Assembly (NCBI GenBank): GCA_964595945.1
Contig: CAZQSL010000083.1
Span: 1 to 16,446, forward strand
Reading direction: 5' to 3'
DNA from: CAZQSL01 sp964595945
GTDB lineage: Bacteria; UBP15; UBA6099; JAJRTR01
Length of the DNA: 16,446 nucleotides
Shown here: positions 6,606 through 14,642 of the stretch, piece after piece
Position numbering within the stretch: position 1 is the first letter of the stretch
How the letters are laid out: the number at the start of each line of letters is the position of its first letter
The notes under the pieces: model-generated
Databases searched by the model: none
The model's input: only the letters and a program-made list of their open reading frames with translations
Told to the model about the DNA's origin: nothing
Translations under genes and position numbers: made by a program

Positions 6606-6632
6606 AAAAAAGCCCCCGGTAACGGAGGCTTT
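6606..6632 (-). terminator. Rho-independent terminator of the FlgM-like gene
   Basis: On the minus strand a stem of AAAGCCTCCG and CGGGGGCTTT (one U-G pair) with a TTAC loop (plus-strand arms 6609-6618 and 6623-6632) is followed by a run of six T. It lies about 20 bp beyond the minus-strand stop at 6654. Confidence 0.85.
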
Positions 6633-6653
6633 CGGTCTCATAGTAATTTTTGG

Positions 6654-6980
6654 CTATTTCTTTTCGACAGCCATGAATATGGTGCCGGTGAGTATGCCCT
6701 CCACGATTTCGTGAGGATCCATCTCAATCGTCTTGGGATATTCCTTTTCGATTTTGACTTCTTCTACCTTTTTGTCCGATGCTTCCTTGCCATCGAGCAG
6801 TTCGTACTGTGCCCTCAGCTTCTGCATCAGCTTTGATTTCGGCGACAGTGTGACCTCATCTGTCGATGCTGCAGACGATGACTTGTAGGCACTTGCCGCC
6901 TTCCTTGTGGCGATCCCCTGGACGCGCGAGGAATCGTCTGTCTTGGTTATCGCTGTTTTTGGTATGAACGGGACTTCCAT
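6654..6980 (-). CDS. flgM: FlgM-like anti-sigma-28 factor
   Basis: 108 residues from ATG at 6980. That start is chosen over an in-frame ATG nine codons upstream because AAGGAGGGG (6986-6994) lies 5 nt before it. The N-terminal half is low-complexity and likely disordered. The C-terminal half matches the FlgM pattern: DEVTLSPKSKLMQKLR (41-56), a spacer, then KVEEVKIEKEYPKTIEMDPHEIVEGILTG, corresponding to the family's V-x-x-(I/V)-K ... Y-x-I-D-x-x-x-I-A-x-x-(I/L)-L. FlgM holds flagellar sigma-28 (FliA) inactive until the hook is complete and is then exported. No other flagellar gene is in the window. Size and layout fit; the match is to a short pattern, so confidence is moderate. Confidence 0.55.
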   Translation of the reverse strand: MEVPFIPKTAITKTDDSSRVQGIATRKAASAYKSSSAASTDEVTLSPKSKLMQKLRAQYELLDGKEASDKKVEEVKIEKEYPKTIEMDPHEIVEGILTGTIFMAVEKK

Positions 6981-7037
6981 GTCGACCCCTCCTTCCCAGA
7001 GACTCATTACACTATTAATATCGTCATTTCCACCATT

Positions 7038-7067
7038 ATCTTAATACACTTTACAATATTCCGTCAA
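7038..7067 (-). promoter_or_regulatory. Candidate promoter of the FlgM-like gene
   Basis: Minus-strand TTGACG (complement of 7062-7067), an 18-bp spacer, and TAAGAT (complement of 7038-7043). This resembles a housekeeping promoter; I see no clear sigma-28 promoter (TAAA-N15-GCCGATAA). Confidence 0.4.
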
Positions 7068-7078
7068 CACCTGACTTA

Positions 7079-7108
7079 TTGCGACATAATAATGTATATG
7101 TATATATT
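7079..7108 (+). promoter_or_regulatory. Candidate promoter of the CCA-enzyme gene
   Basis: TTGCGA (7079-7084), an 18-bp spacer, and TATATT (7103-7108). Its -35 begins 12 bp from the -35 of the divergent flgM-like promoter. The presence of a promoter here argues against the far-upstream TTG at 7079 as the start codon of the next gene. Confidence 0.4.
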
Positions 7109-7147
7109 ACAACAATACGAGGTTTGTTGGAAGTTCCCGAAAAAGTA

Positions 7148-8590
7148 ATGAATTTTATGGGGGAAACCAGCGTGAATCCGGCAGAAATAACAGACAGATT
7201 GGCAGAGCTCGAGCCAGACGACCTGGCACTGCTGCGCGCGGTGGGCAAAAACATGGCCGCCTGTGGCGAAAAAATATGGCTCGTGGGCGGCGCTGTGCGC
7301 GATATGGCGCTGGGCGGCACGCCGAAGGACTTCGACTTCGTGACCACCGCCACTCCAGCCGGGATCAGGAAGGCGCTCGCGCCACTCAGCCGTCACATCT
7401 ATGACAAGTCCCCCGCAAAAGGATTTGCCACTCACGGGATTGTGCTCAGGGACAATCGCGAGATAGAAGTCACGCCGCTGCGGACTCCCCCGGACGGCAT
7501 ATCGGCATCCACCCCGCTCGCGGCCGATCTCATGCAGCGTGATTTCACTATTAACGCGATAGCGGCGAGTCTCGCACCTGATACATTCGGGCATATTGAC
7601 GACCCGCTCGGCGGCATGGCCGATCTCCGCGCGGGCATATTGCGCACTCCCCTCGCTCCAGAAACAACCATCAAAGATGACCCGCTCCGTGTGGTGCGCG
7701 CCGTGCGTTTCGCTGCGGCTTTCCACCTCGCTCTTGGAGAAAATCTCACCAGTGCCATAAAAATAACAGCTACGCACGGCAGGCTGTCCGATACGGTTTC
7801 GACCGAAAGGGTACATGACGAACTCGTAAAAATGCTGCTCCTGCCCCGGCCCTCCTCCGCTTTTTGCATGATGTACGCGCTCACCCTGATGGATGTCTGG
7901 CTGCCCGAAGTCGCCGCTCTCGCCCGCCTTATCCCCGAAGATGGCGCGCATCACAAGGACATTTTCGAACACACCATGACGGCGCTCGACAAAGCAGCCC
8001 TGATGGGTCCAGTCTCCGCACCATTCATGTTTGCCGTACTGCTGCACGACATCGGCAAGCAGACTACACGCCAGCTCAGCGGCGATGGCCGGTACACTTT
8101 TCACGACCATGACAGGACCGGCGCGGTGATGGCAAGGTCGATCTGCGAGCGGCTCCGGTGGAGCAATGACGACACGGCGCATGTCGTTGATATCGTGGCC
8201 AAGCACCACAGGATACATCACTATACGTCCGAATACTCCGACGCCGCGCTGCGCCGCGCGCTGCATGACATAGGCCACCGGTATGATGAAATCCTGACGA
8301 TGGCGCGCGCCGATATCACGAGTTCGATGCCCGAAAAAGTGGCTGAGCGGCTTGCCGCAGTCGATGAGTTCGCCCGGCGCATCGAGGGATTTGACCGCAA
8401 AGCCATCCTCGACCCGCGACCGCCGCTCGACGGCAACGAAGTGATGCGCCTGCTCGGCGACCGTCCCGGCCCCAGAGTCGGGAGGGTGATGAATTTCCTC
8501 AAGGACCTTGTCATAGCGGGCGAACTCTCCCCCGCCGACAGGGAGCGCGCGGCCGAGATCGTGCTTTCACGCGTGTGGGATACAAAATGA
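7148..8590 (+). CDS. cca: CCA tRNA nucleotidyltransferase / poly(A) polymerase family protein with HD domain
   Basis: 480 residues from ATG 7148. The class II nucleotidyltransferase head has LVGGAVRD (45-52), the metal-binding DFD (61-63), the third carboxylate region IEVTPLR (about 106-112), RDFTINAIA (131-139), and DPLRVVRAVRF (178-188). An HD phosphohydrolase domain follows with FEHT (274-277), LLHDIGK (298-304) and FHDHD (318-322). A C-terminal helical region ends the protein. Such enzymes add or repair the 3' CCA of tRNAs, and some members polyadenylate RNA; the HD domain often has phosphatase/phosphodiesterase activity. The start is uncertain: ATG 7157, GTG 7172 (GGGGGA 7-8 nt upstream) and TTG 7127 (GAGG close upstream) are alternatives. 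Separation of CCA-adding from A-adding or poly(A) activity cannot be made by eye. Confidence 0.85.
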   Translation: MNFMGETSVNPAEITDRLAELEPDDLALLRAVGKNMAACGEKIWLVGGAVRDMALGGTPKDFDFVTTATPAGIRKALAPLSRHIYDKSPAKGFATHGIVLRDNREIEVTPLRTPPDGISASTPLAADLMQRDFTINAIAASLAPDTFGHIDDPLGGMADLRAGILRTPLAPETTIKDDPLRVVRAVRFAAAFHLALGENLTSAIKITATHGRLSDTVSTERVHDELVKMLLLPRPSSAFCMMYALTLMDVWLPEVAALARLIPEDGAHHKDIFEHTMTALDKAALMGPVSAPFMFAVLLHDIGKQTTRQLSGDGRYTFHDHDRTGAVMARSICERLRWSNDDTAHVVDIVAKHHRIHHYTSEYSDAALRRALHDIGHRYDEILTMARADITSSMPEKVAERLAAVDEFARRIEGFDRKAILDPRPPLDGNEVMRLLGDRPGPRVGRVMNFLKDLVIAGELSPADRERAAEIVLSRVWDTK

Positions 8591-8666
8591 GTGCTGATTT
8601 GTCTGAATATTTCATGTTGTAATTTTTGCCGCGGGGTCTGACAATACACTCTGAGAGTGAAATCTT

Positions 8667-10796
8667 ATGACTGAGTTTCTGCAACCGTTCCTGCTCGCCG
8701 CCGCGGCATTCGCGGCGGTGCCGCTGCTTATCCACCTGTTTGCCAGACGGCGTGCGCGTGAGGTGCCATTTCCCGCGCTCGTGTTTCTGATGAGCGACCG
8801 CAAGCGTCAGATGAGCCGCATGTCACTACGACAACTGCTCGTGCTGTTATGCAGGATGGCGGCCGTGATTTCGCTCGCCGCGGCGTTTGCGCTGCCGGTG
8901 GCACGGCGCCATGTCCCGCTGATTGGCGGCGCGAGAAACACCGAGCGGATCAGGGTGGTGCTCGACAATACGATACCGATGAGCCAGGGGAGCGAGGGAG
9001 TGACGCTGCTGCGCAGGGCTGGCGCTATCATCGGCGCGATGGGTGACCGGTCGATGAGGGGCGATGAGATCATTGTCGAGCCGGTTTGTGGCGATCCCCT
9101 GAGCTTCGCCGGCGGCAACTCCGCGCCGCTGCGGGATGCGATGGATGCCATGCCGGTCGCGGATTGCGGCGTCACTCCCGGCGAGAAGGTCGCTGACGCT
9201 CTCGAACGGTCTGGCGCCGCGCGCGGCGCGGTCAGGGAACGCCTCGTGGTTATATCCGGTTTTCACCGGTCTGGCTATGCGGGCAGGCTCCGTGTGAAAA
9301 ATGAGAAAAAGGCGGCGGCCACACTGATAAATGTGAGCCTGAAAACCGCTGCTTCGAACGTGATTGTCGACACGTTGCGCCCGCCGCTTTTCCCGCTCGC
9401 GGGCGAACAGCTCCAGGTGTGTTATGACTATGGGGTTTTCGGCGCGGTAGTCGAAAGATTCGGGGCGTCACTTTACATGGACGGAGTCAAGCGCGGTGAA
9501 CATTCGGTCGACGCGCGCCTGAAAAAGAAGGGCGCGGACTGCTTCAGGTTTTCGGTCGACCGGCCCGGGAGGCACTTCGGTGCCGTGGAGGTGCGGGGTG
9601 ACACGATCAGCGGCGACAACCGTCATTTTTTTATCATCGACGCTATGGATTCCGTAAATATTGTAATGCTCACTGGCCGCGGCAGCTCCGACGAAGTGAT
9701 GTCCGATGAGTATTTCCTGTGGCGCGCGCTCAAGTCGGTATCAGGCGCGGGGCCGTCGGAAAGGGCCTTTGTCATAAAAAAAACCGCCGCCGGTGCCTTT
9801 CGCGCACAAGGGCTCGGATTGCCAGCCGTGATAGTCGTGCCTGGCGCCATAGAATTGTCAGGGGCGATGCTTGGCGAGATCAGGAGCGCGATGGCGCGCG
9901 GCGCGGGAGTGCTGTTTGTGCTGCCGCAGTCGGATGACAGCCGCGAATTGCTCGCGTCTACGGTGTTTGGCAAAGCGGTGGACATAGCTCCTGCCGATGC
10001 CGGCGGCAACAGCGGAGTCTTTCAGAAAACCGGCCATATCGACATGACGAGCATGGTGTTCGGTGGTATGGAAGAAGTCGCGAAGAGCGTGGCCGAAGCA
10101 CGATTTGTATCGCCGGGCGCATGCAGGGCAAAGGGCGGCGCGACGGTGCCGATGGCGCTTGAGGACGGTTCGCCACTGATTTCCATAGTCAGGACTGGTG
10201 CGGGCGGCGCGATGCTGCTGTGCTCGTCACTGACGCCCGCAAGCACGACGCTCGCGCTCAAACCGGCATTCGTGCCGATGGTGACACGCTCGGTGCAATT
10301 CCTCGCCGCAGGCGGCGGGACACAGACCATGTCCTATCGGACGGGCGGGCGGCCTGCCATGCGCATGTCGGATACGGCAGCGTCGATCAGCGCGCGTGAG
10401 ATGGCGATAGGCACGACAGCGCCCGTGATCATGAAGCGCAGGGGCAATGAATCCGGCACGGGGTTTTATACGGCGGGAGCGGTGTTGATGCCCGGCGCGT
10501 ATTCCGCCACAGGCGAAGGCAATGCCCGTGGCGCGTTTGTCGTCAATGTGCGACCGGACAAATCCGATCCCGCGATGATGGATAAAAAGGGAATGAACCG
10601 CTTTTTCAAAGGTGTTAAGCTGACAATGATAGATGCGCGCGATCTGGCCCCCACCAGTGTCGTGGCTGCGATGAACAGCCGTCAGCGTGAGACGGGGCTG
10701 TGGTTCGCACTGCTGCTTGCGGGACTGGTTTTCCTGCTCGCCGAAGGCTTGATCGCCAACCGCATCCCCGGCGCGAAGCGTCATGTCGAAAGATAA
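8667..10796 (+). CDS. BatA-type membrane protein with degenerate von Willebrand A-like region
   Basis: 709 residues. The N-terminus (1-80) is the BatA / aerotolerance N-terminal module: a first membrane segment (about 4-25), the conserved LLIHLFARRRAREVPFPALVFL stretch with the RLLLLLLR-like LRQLLVLLCRM, and a second membrane segment (about 56-78). From residue 94, RIRVVLDNTIPMS sits where a VWA metal site would be but reads D-x-T-x-P, not D-x-S-x-S. The middle is a long periplasmic-type region, including a possible glutamine-amidotransferase-like fold (about 320-440, VNIVMLTGRGS ... LPAVIVVPGAIELSG). A final membrane helix lies near 677-694. Relatives in other phyla sit beside MoxR ATPases and VWA proteins; none is in the window. 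Its coding strand is unusually G-rich at wobble positions. Role unknown. Confidence 0.7.
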   Translation: MTEFLQPFLLAAAAFAAVPLLIHLFARRRAREVPFPALVFLMSDRKRQMSRMSLRQLLVLLCRMAAVISLAAAFALPVARRHVPLIGGARNTERIRVVLDNTIPMSQGSEGVTLLRRAGAIIGAMGDRSMRGDEIIVEPVCGDPLSFAGGNSAPLRDAMDAMPVADCGVTPGEKVADALERSGAARGAVRERLVVISGFHRSGYAGRLRVKNEKKAAATLINVSLKTAASNVIVDTLRPPLFPLAGEQLQVCYDYGVFGAVVERFGASLYMDGVKRGEHSVDARLKKKGADCFRFSVDRPGRHFGAVEVRGDTISGDNRHFFIIDAMDSVNIVMLTGRGSSDEVMSDEYFLWRALKSVSGAGPSERAFVIKKTAAGAFRAQGLGLPAVIVVPGAIELSGAMLGEIRSAMARGAGVLFVLPQSDDSRELLASTVFGKAVDIAPADAGGNSGVFQKTGHIDMTSMVFGGMEEVAKSVAEARFVSPGACRAKGGATVPMALEDGSPLISIVRTGAGGAMLLCSSLTPASTTLALKPAFVPMVTRSVQFLAAGGGTQTMSYRTGGRPAMRMSDTAASISAREMAIGTTAPVIMKRRGNESGTGFYTAGAVLMPGAYSATGEGNARGAFVVNVRPDKSDPAMMDKKGMNRFFKGVKLTMIDARDLAPTSVVAAMNSRQRETGLWFALLLAGLVFLLAEGLIANRIPGAKRHVER

Positions 10797-10814
10797 ACAT
10801 TCCACTGTCTTGCG

Positions 10815-10845
10815 AAAAAAAACGGCGGGGTACGGAGACCCCGCC
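10815..10845 (-). terminator. Rho-independent terminator of the merR-type gene
   Basis: Arms GGCGGGGT (10824-10831) and ACCCCGCC (10838-10845) pair perfectly around a 6-nt loop. On the minus strand they are followed, after one base, by a run of eight T (complement of 10815-10822). This suits transcription from the minus-strand gene ending at 10947. It also lies just beyond the plus-strand BatA-type gene, but the plus-strand side lacks a T-run. Confidence 0.85.
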
Positions 10846-10923
10846 CTGCTAAAAAGGCTCATTATTCCTGTAATACCGGCAAAATGGGGAAGATGCACAA
10901 AGGTTCCCCGCGCCAAGCTATTC

Positions 10924-10940
10924 ATCCCGGATTGCGGGAT
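10924..10940. repeat. Small inverted repeat after the merR-type stop codon
   Basis: ATCCCG (10924-10929) and CGGGAT (10935-10940) around a 5-nt loop, 6 bp past the stop codon. No U-tract follows, so it may be an mRNA-end hairpin and not a terminator. Confidence 0.4.
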
Positions 10941-10946
10941 ACGGAT

Positions 10947-11762
10947 TTACTTTTTCTCGACTGGCACCTGTATTTCGGTGACATAATCGGCCGGGGCGCG
11001 GCCGGGTTCGGGGCCTCTGAGATAGATTTCGCGGCTTTCGCCGCTGACGGTGTAGCCGTTGGCCTCGACCCACTGCATGATTGCGTTGTAGGCAGGCGTG
11101 AAGTCTTCGTATGGGCCGCAGTGAATGGTCGTGGCCGCGATCGGGATGGCGGGTAGCTCGCGCGATGTGATTGTTTCATGCGGCGGGATGGAGCCTGCGA
11201 CCGGCACGGCGACTTCGATGTCGATGTCCGATTCCTTATATTCGCACTCCTGATAAATGGTGAGCGCGGGGCCGGCGAACCTGACATTGTTGCGTGCGAT
11301 AAATCCGCAGAGAGTTTCGAACATATCGCCTATGGCCTGATAGTTGGGTACGACTTTGCGCAGTGACGCTACGGTGACTGCGGGGATGTTTTTTTCGGTG
11401 ATTTCATAAGCTGGCATGATGGCCTCCTGGTCAAGTTGGCGGATCAGGGCTTCGACGCGAGCAAGGCGGGCGTGTTCGGCTTCGATGGCGCGCAGAGCCT
11501 CGGCCTGTTTGATGCGCAGCATGCCGCGGACCTGTTCGAGCGGTGTGTTTTCTTCGAGCAGGCGGGCGATCTCAGGCAGCGAAAATCCGAGGTCGCGGAA
11601 GATGCGGATGCGGTTGAGTGTGATCAGTTGCGATGCCGAGTAGAAGCGATAACCCGTGCCGGGGTCGATGCGCGCGGGCGCAAAGAGGCCGATTTCGTCA
11701 TAGTGGCGTAGCGCCTTGATGGTGACCTGGCTGAGACGCGAGAAGTCTCCGATCCTGAACAT
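10947..11762 (-). CDS. MerR-family regulator with GyrI-like effector-binding domain (BmrR/TipA type)
   Basis: 271 residues. Residues 1-70 are a MerR winged helix-turn-helix (FRIGDFSRLSQVTIKALRHYDEIGLFAPARIDPGTGYRFYS). A dimerising coiled coil follows (about 75-118), then a GyrI-like domain (about 120-271) ending in CGPYEDFTPAYNAIMQWVEANGYTVSGESREIYLRGP. In BmrR this fold binds lipophilic cationic drugs and activates an efflux gene; the ligand here is unknown. GGAGA lies about 7 nt before the ATG. Upstream is a MerR-type promoter with a perfect palindrome between -35 and -10 (11810-11840), so the gene very probably controls itself. It is a single-gene transcript, divergent from a flavoprotein gene and closed by its own terminator. 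Confidence 0.9.
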   Translation of the reverse strand: MFRIGDFSRLSQVTIKALRHYDEIGLFAPARIDPGTGYRFYSASQLITLNRIRIFRDLGFSLPEIARLLEENTPLEQVRGMLRIKQAEALRAIEAEHARLARVEALIRQLDQEAIMPAYEITEKNIPAVTVASLRKVVPNYQAIGDMFETLCGFIARNNVRFAGPALTIYQECEYKESDIDIEVAVPVAGSIPPHETITSRELPAIPIAATTIHCGPYEDFTPAYNAIMQWVEANGYTVSGESREIYLRGPEPGRAPADYVTEIQVPVEKK

Positions 11763-11809
11763 AGCTGTTCTCCATTACTGTCCGACGTTGTCTGCAAGCT
11801 TGCATTTTC

Positions 11810-11840
11810 AGCATACACTCTCCCGCTACGGGAGAGTCAA
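11810..11840 (-). promoter_or_regulatory. MerR-type promoter with 19-bp spacer and 21-bp palindromic operator
   Basis: On the minus strand TTGACT (complement of 11835-11840) and TATGCT (complement of 11810-11815) are separated by exactly 19 bp. The spacer is filled by a perfect palindrome with arms ACTCTCCCG (11817-11825) and CGGGAGAGT (11829-11837) around a 3-bp centre. MerR-family activators bind such an element and twist the over-long spacer to let polymerase initiate. It closely resembles the BmrR operator as I recall it (TTGACTCTCCCC...). Transcription would start near 11803, about 40 nt before the regulator's ATG. Confidence 0.85.
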
Positions 11841-11872
11841 CAGCCGCGATGATTTTATTTTTCGCGCTGTTC

Positions 11873-11881
11873 TGGTAAAAT
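11873..11881 (+). promoter_or_regulatory. Candidate extended -10 promoter of the flavoprotein-esterase pair
   Basis: TGG directly followed by TAAAAT (11876-11881) gives an extended -10. The -35 position (around 11853-11858, TTTTAT) is poor. It lies about 35 bp from the edge of the MerR palindrome, close enough for the bound regulator to affect it. Confidence 0.35.
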
Positions 11882-11950
11882 ACCTGAAACCCGCAATTTC
11901 TCTCATCACTATTACTGGGGCGGGATGGGACACATCGGAGGAGAAAGCGA

Positions 11951-13282
11951 ATGGAAAAGGTTGATGTTGCAATCGTAGGGCTCGGCATAGCCGGTGGACT
12001 GATAGCAAGAAATCTCGCGCGGCAGGGACACAGCGTCACAGTGGTCGAAAGAGAGCCGGTGGAAAAACTCGGACATGACTGGTGGGACTCGATCGACAAG
12101 CGAGTCTTCGCGGAAGTCGATCTCGACTATCCCAAACCGCCCGAACTCGTCAACCCGCCCGGACCGACGAAAATATTTACCCCCACCGGCACGCATGCCC
12201 TCACGGCGCCTCCAGGCGAACTCAAGATACGCATCGAGCGCAAACCCTTCGCCGCACGCCTCGCGGCCGGAGCCAAAGAGGCCGGAGCCCGCATCATCGA
12301 CCACGCGCTCGTACTCGGCCCCATCATGGAAGGCGGCAAAATCAGGGGCTTCGCCTATCGCGACAAAGACGGCAACAAACACGAAATCCGCGCCAAAATC
12401 ACCGTCGACTCCTCAGGCATGGCCGCCATACTGCGCCGCCAGATGCCCCCCCAACCCGGATTCCCGCAATTCCTCGACCGCCGCGACATGTTCGTCACCT
12501 ACAGAGAAATCCGCGCCAATCTCACGGGCGAAAAAAGCGCCTCCGTCCTCTTCGGCGAAAGCAAGGGCCTGTGCTGGATCAAAAGCGAACAGGAAGGCGT
12601 CATTGACTTCTTCGCCGGCTACATCAACTTCAAAGGCCGCCCAAACCCGCGCGTGACTCTCCAGAAACTCATCGCCCAGACCCCCGGCACAGGCGACCGC
12701 TGCCTCCGCGGCGGCTACGGCAAACCACTCCCCGTCCGCCACTGCTTCGACTCCTTCGTCGCCGACGGATTCGTCCTCTGCGGCGATACCGCATGCACCG
12801 TCAGCCCCATGGACGGCTCAGGCATGGCAAGCACACTCCGCGCCGCGCACTTCTCTTCAAAAGCCATGCACGAGGCACTCCTCAAAGGCGACGTCTCTAT
12901 CGCTTCCCTCTGGCCAGCCATCCCGGCTTACAAACGCACCCAGGGCGCCGCTTTCGCAAAACTCGACGCACTCCAGCGCTTCATCGTCAGCGAAGACGAC
13001 TCCACCATCGACCTCCTCTTCAGACGCGGCCTCATCGGCGAAAAAGAAATGGGCGCGCCCAACACCACCGAATCCGGCGGCAAGGCAGCCAAAATCATCT
13101 CCGCGCTCAAGCTCCTCGACCACCCCGCCACCCTCAAACGCATCGCCGTCTCCATGTCCGCCGTCAGCGCCATCAAAAAACACTTCGAGGAATATCCCGA
13201 AACCTACTCACCGGAATCCTTCAAACTATGGGCCGACAAAAAACAGATGCTCTTCAACCGCATCTACTCACAATACCAATGA
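11951..13282 (+). CDS. FAD-dependent oxidoreductase, geranylgeranyl-reductase-like
   Basis: 443 residues. The N-terminal Rossmann motif is VAIVGLGIAGG (6-16), with an acidic residue at the end of the second strand (VTVVERE). A second FAD contact is FVLCGDTACTVSPMDGSGMAS (about 274-294). The order and spacing fit the geranylgeranyl-reductase / para-hydroxybenzoate-hydroxylase superfamily. Members reduce isoprenoid chains of chlorophyll, archaeal lipids or menaquinone, or hydroxylate or halogenate aromatics; the substrate here cannot be read. GGAGGAG (11937-11943) lies 7 nt before the ATG. It is followed after 23 bp by the esterase gene, so the two are probably co-transcribed. After roughly the first 100 bases, third codon positions become overwhelmingly C. 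Confidence 0.75.
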   Translation: MEKVDVAIVGLGIAGGLIARNLARQGHSVTVVEREPVEKLGHDWWDSIDKRVFAEVDLDYPKPPELVNPPGPTKIFTPTGTHALTAPPGELKIRIERKPFAARLAAGAKEAGARIIDHALVLGPIMEGGKIRGFAYRDKDGNKHEIRAKITVDSSGMAAILRRQMPPQPGFPQFLDRRDMFVTYREIRANLTGEKSASVLFGESKGLCWIKSEQEGVIDFFAGYINFKGRPNPRVTLQKLIAQTPGTGDRCLRGGYGKPLPVRHCFDSFVADGFVLCGDTACTVSPMDGSGMASTLRAAHFSSKAMHEALLKGDVSIASLWPAIPAYKRTQGAAFAKLDALQRFIVSEDDSTIDLLFRRGLIGEKEMGAPNTTESGGKAAKIISALKLLDHPATLKRIAVSMSAVSAIKKHFEEYPETYSPESFKLWADKKQMLFNRIYSQYQ

Positions 13283-13305
13283 CCCGCCGGGGCTGGAGAG
13301 CAAGC

Positions 13306-14463
13306 ATGATATCCATACTCAAAAAAACACTCTGCGCAATAATACTCGCCGCCGCTTTCACCCCGCTGCTCGCCCACTCCGAAACACTCCCCGAAACCCG
13401 CGCGAAATTCTTCAGCAAATCCCTCGGCGCCGAGCGCAACTTCCGCATCCTCCTGCCACCCGGATACGACACCGACCAGTCCACGCACTACCCCGTCGTA
13501 TACCTCCTCCACGGCTACAACTTCGTACGCAACAATCCCGATTTCTCACCTAAACCCCCAGAACTCTACAACATCTGGATCGACAATCAGCAACTCAACG
13601 TCACAGCCCCATGCCTCATGACCGTCACATCCACCGACGAACTCGACAAATGCATCACCGCCGGCGGCGTCGACTCTCCCAACGACATCGTCACCGCTCT
13701 CCTCACCGAATACCCCGGCGTCAAACTCCCACTGCCCAAAATGATCATCATCATGCCCGACGGCGGCAACAGCTACTACGTCAACCGCGCCGACGGCAAA
13801 GCTCTCTATCCGCCCCTCGACGGCCCCGAATACCTCGACGGCATGGCTCGCGGCGCTACCGGCCAATTCGAATCCTACATCACCAGGGACCTCGTCGATT
13901 ACATCGACTCCACCTACCGCACCATCCCCGACAAGGCCCATCGCGGCATCGGCGGACTCTCCATGGGCGGCATCGGCAGCGCCCTCCTCGCCTGCCGCAA
14001 CCCCCATCTTTACAGCTCCGTCACTTCCATGAGCGCACCCTTCACCCTCGCAGACTTCATCAACGACCCCATGGGCATGAGCTACATCTCCACATCCATG
14101 CCCGAAATGATCCAGAATTTCTCTAAAGAACCAGCTACCCCCACCGGCAAACGCAAAATCGACAAACAGTACCTCCTCACCTACGACCCCTACACACTTC
14201 TCAAAAGTTATGACGGCAAAGCCTTCAGATTCTACTTCGACGCTGGCTCGGGCGATGCCTTCGTAGGCATGAAAAACTTCGAAGCATACCGCAAAGTCTC
14301 CGCCGCCCTCGAGAAAAACTCCGTCAAATCATGGCCCGCCAATCACGTCATCCCCGCTACCGATGGCAACGCCAGGGGCATGCACACCGACAAATACTGG
14401 CGCAGCCGCATCGGCGTCATCCTCACCTTCCACGCCCTCAACTTCGACGGCAGTCTCCAGTAA
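13306..14463 (+). CDS. Secreted esterase of the esterase-D / feruloyl-esterase-like family
   Basis: 385 residues from ATG 13306, supported by GGAG at 13295-13298. The longer open frame beginning at 12793 overlaps the flavoprotein gene and is not used. Residues 1-23 form a Sec signal peptide (hydrophobic AIILAAAFTPLLA, cleavage near LAHS). The serine-hydrolase features are the oxyanion region YLLHGYN (66-72), nucleophile elbow GGLSMGG (216-222, Ser219), a candidate acid Asp312 or Asp317, and a candidate His360 in GMHTDKYW. This is the putative-esterase family fold, which acts on S-formylglutathione, feruloyl or mycoloyl esters and similar acyl esters. Export suggests an extracytoplasmic acyl substrate. 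It shares extreme C-ending codon use with the preceding gene. The exact substrate is unknown. Confidence 0.8.
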   Translation: MISILKKTLCAIILAAAFTPLLAHSETLPETRAKFFSKSLGAERNFRILLPPGYDTDQSTHYPVVYLLHGYNFVRNNPDFSPKPPELYNIWIDNQQLNVTAPCLMTVTSTDELDKCITAGGVDSPNDIVTALLTEYPGVKLPLPKMIIIMPDGGNSYYVNRADGKALYPPLDGPEYLDGMARGATGQFESYITRDLVDYIDSTYRTIPDKAHRGIGGLSMGGIGSALLACRNPHLYSSVTSMSAPFTLADFINDPMGMSYISTSMPEMIQNFSKEPATPTGKRKIDKQYLLTYDPYTLLKSYDGKAFRFYFDAGSGDAFVGMKNFEAYRKVSAALEKNSVKSWPANHVIPATDGNARGMHTDKYWRSRIGVILTFHALNFDGSLQ

Positions 14464-14642
14464 ACGGTATTTTTCCAAACCGCCAGAATATATCAAACCC
14501 AATGCTGTTTACTTCAGCCGTCATTCCGTGATGGCCCCGGAATCTATGAGACATGAAGTCAGGAGGAGCTTTCGAATACAGGTGTTATTTTCTCAAGAAA
14601 CAGCATGTAAAAATCCAATATAAACACGATGGTGCGTCAATC

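Noticed and set aside
6459..6836. 125-residue plus-strand open frame
   Set aside because: It runs through the terminator and antisense to the FlgM-like gene, and the Phe-rich C-terminal half is that gene's complement.
7076..8278. 400-residue open frame on the minus strand
   Set aside because: It is antisense to the CCA-enzyme gene, whose motifs are unmistakable. The translation is rich in Arg, Gly and His with no domain, as expected of a shadow of a high-G+C gene.
10227..10925. 232-residue minus-strand open frame
   Set aside because: Mostly antisense to the BatA-type gene and interrupted functionally by the merR terminator; no family features.
12793..13305. N-terminal extension of the esterase frame
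   Set aside because: This part overlaps the flavoprotein gene in another frame and reads as an Arg/His/Pro-rich shadow. The signal peptide and ribosome site place the true start at 13306.
14553..14642. Upstream start for the methyltransferase
   Set aside because: The additional 30 residues do not look like family sequence and no ribosome site supports them. Kept only as an alternative.
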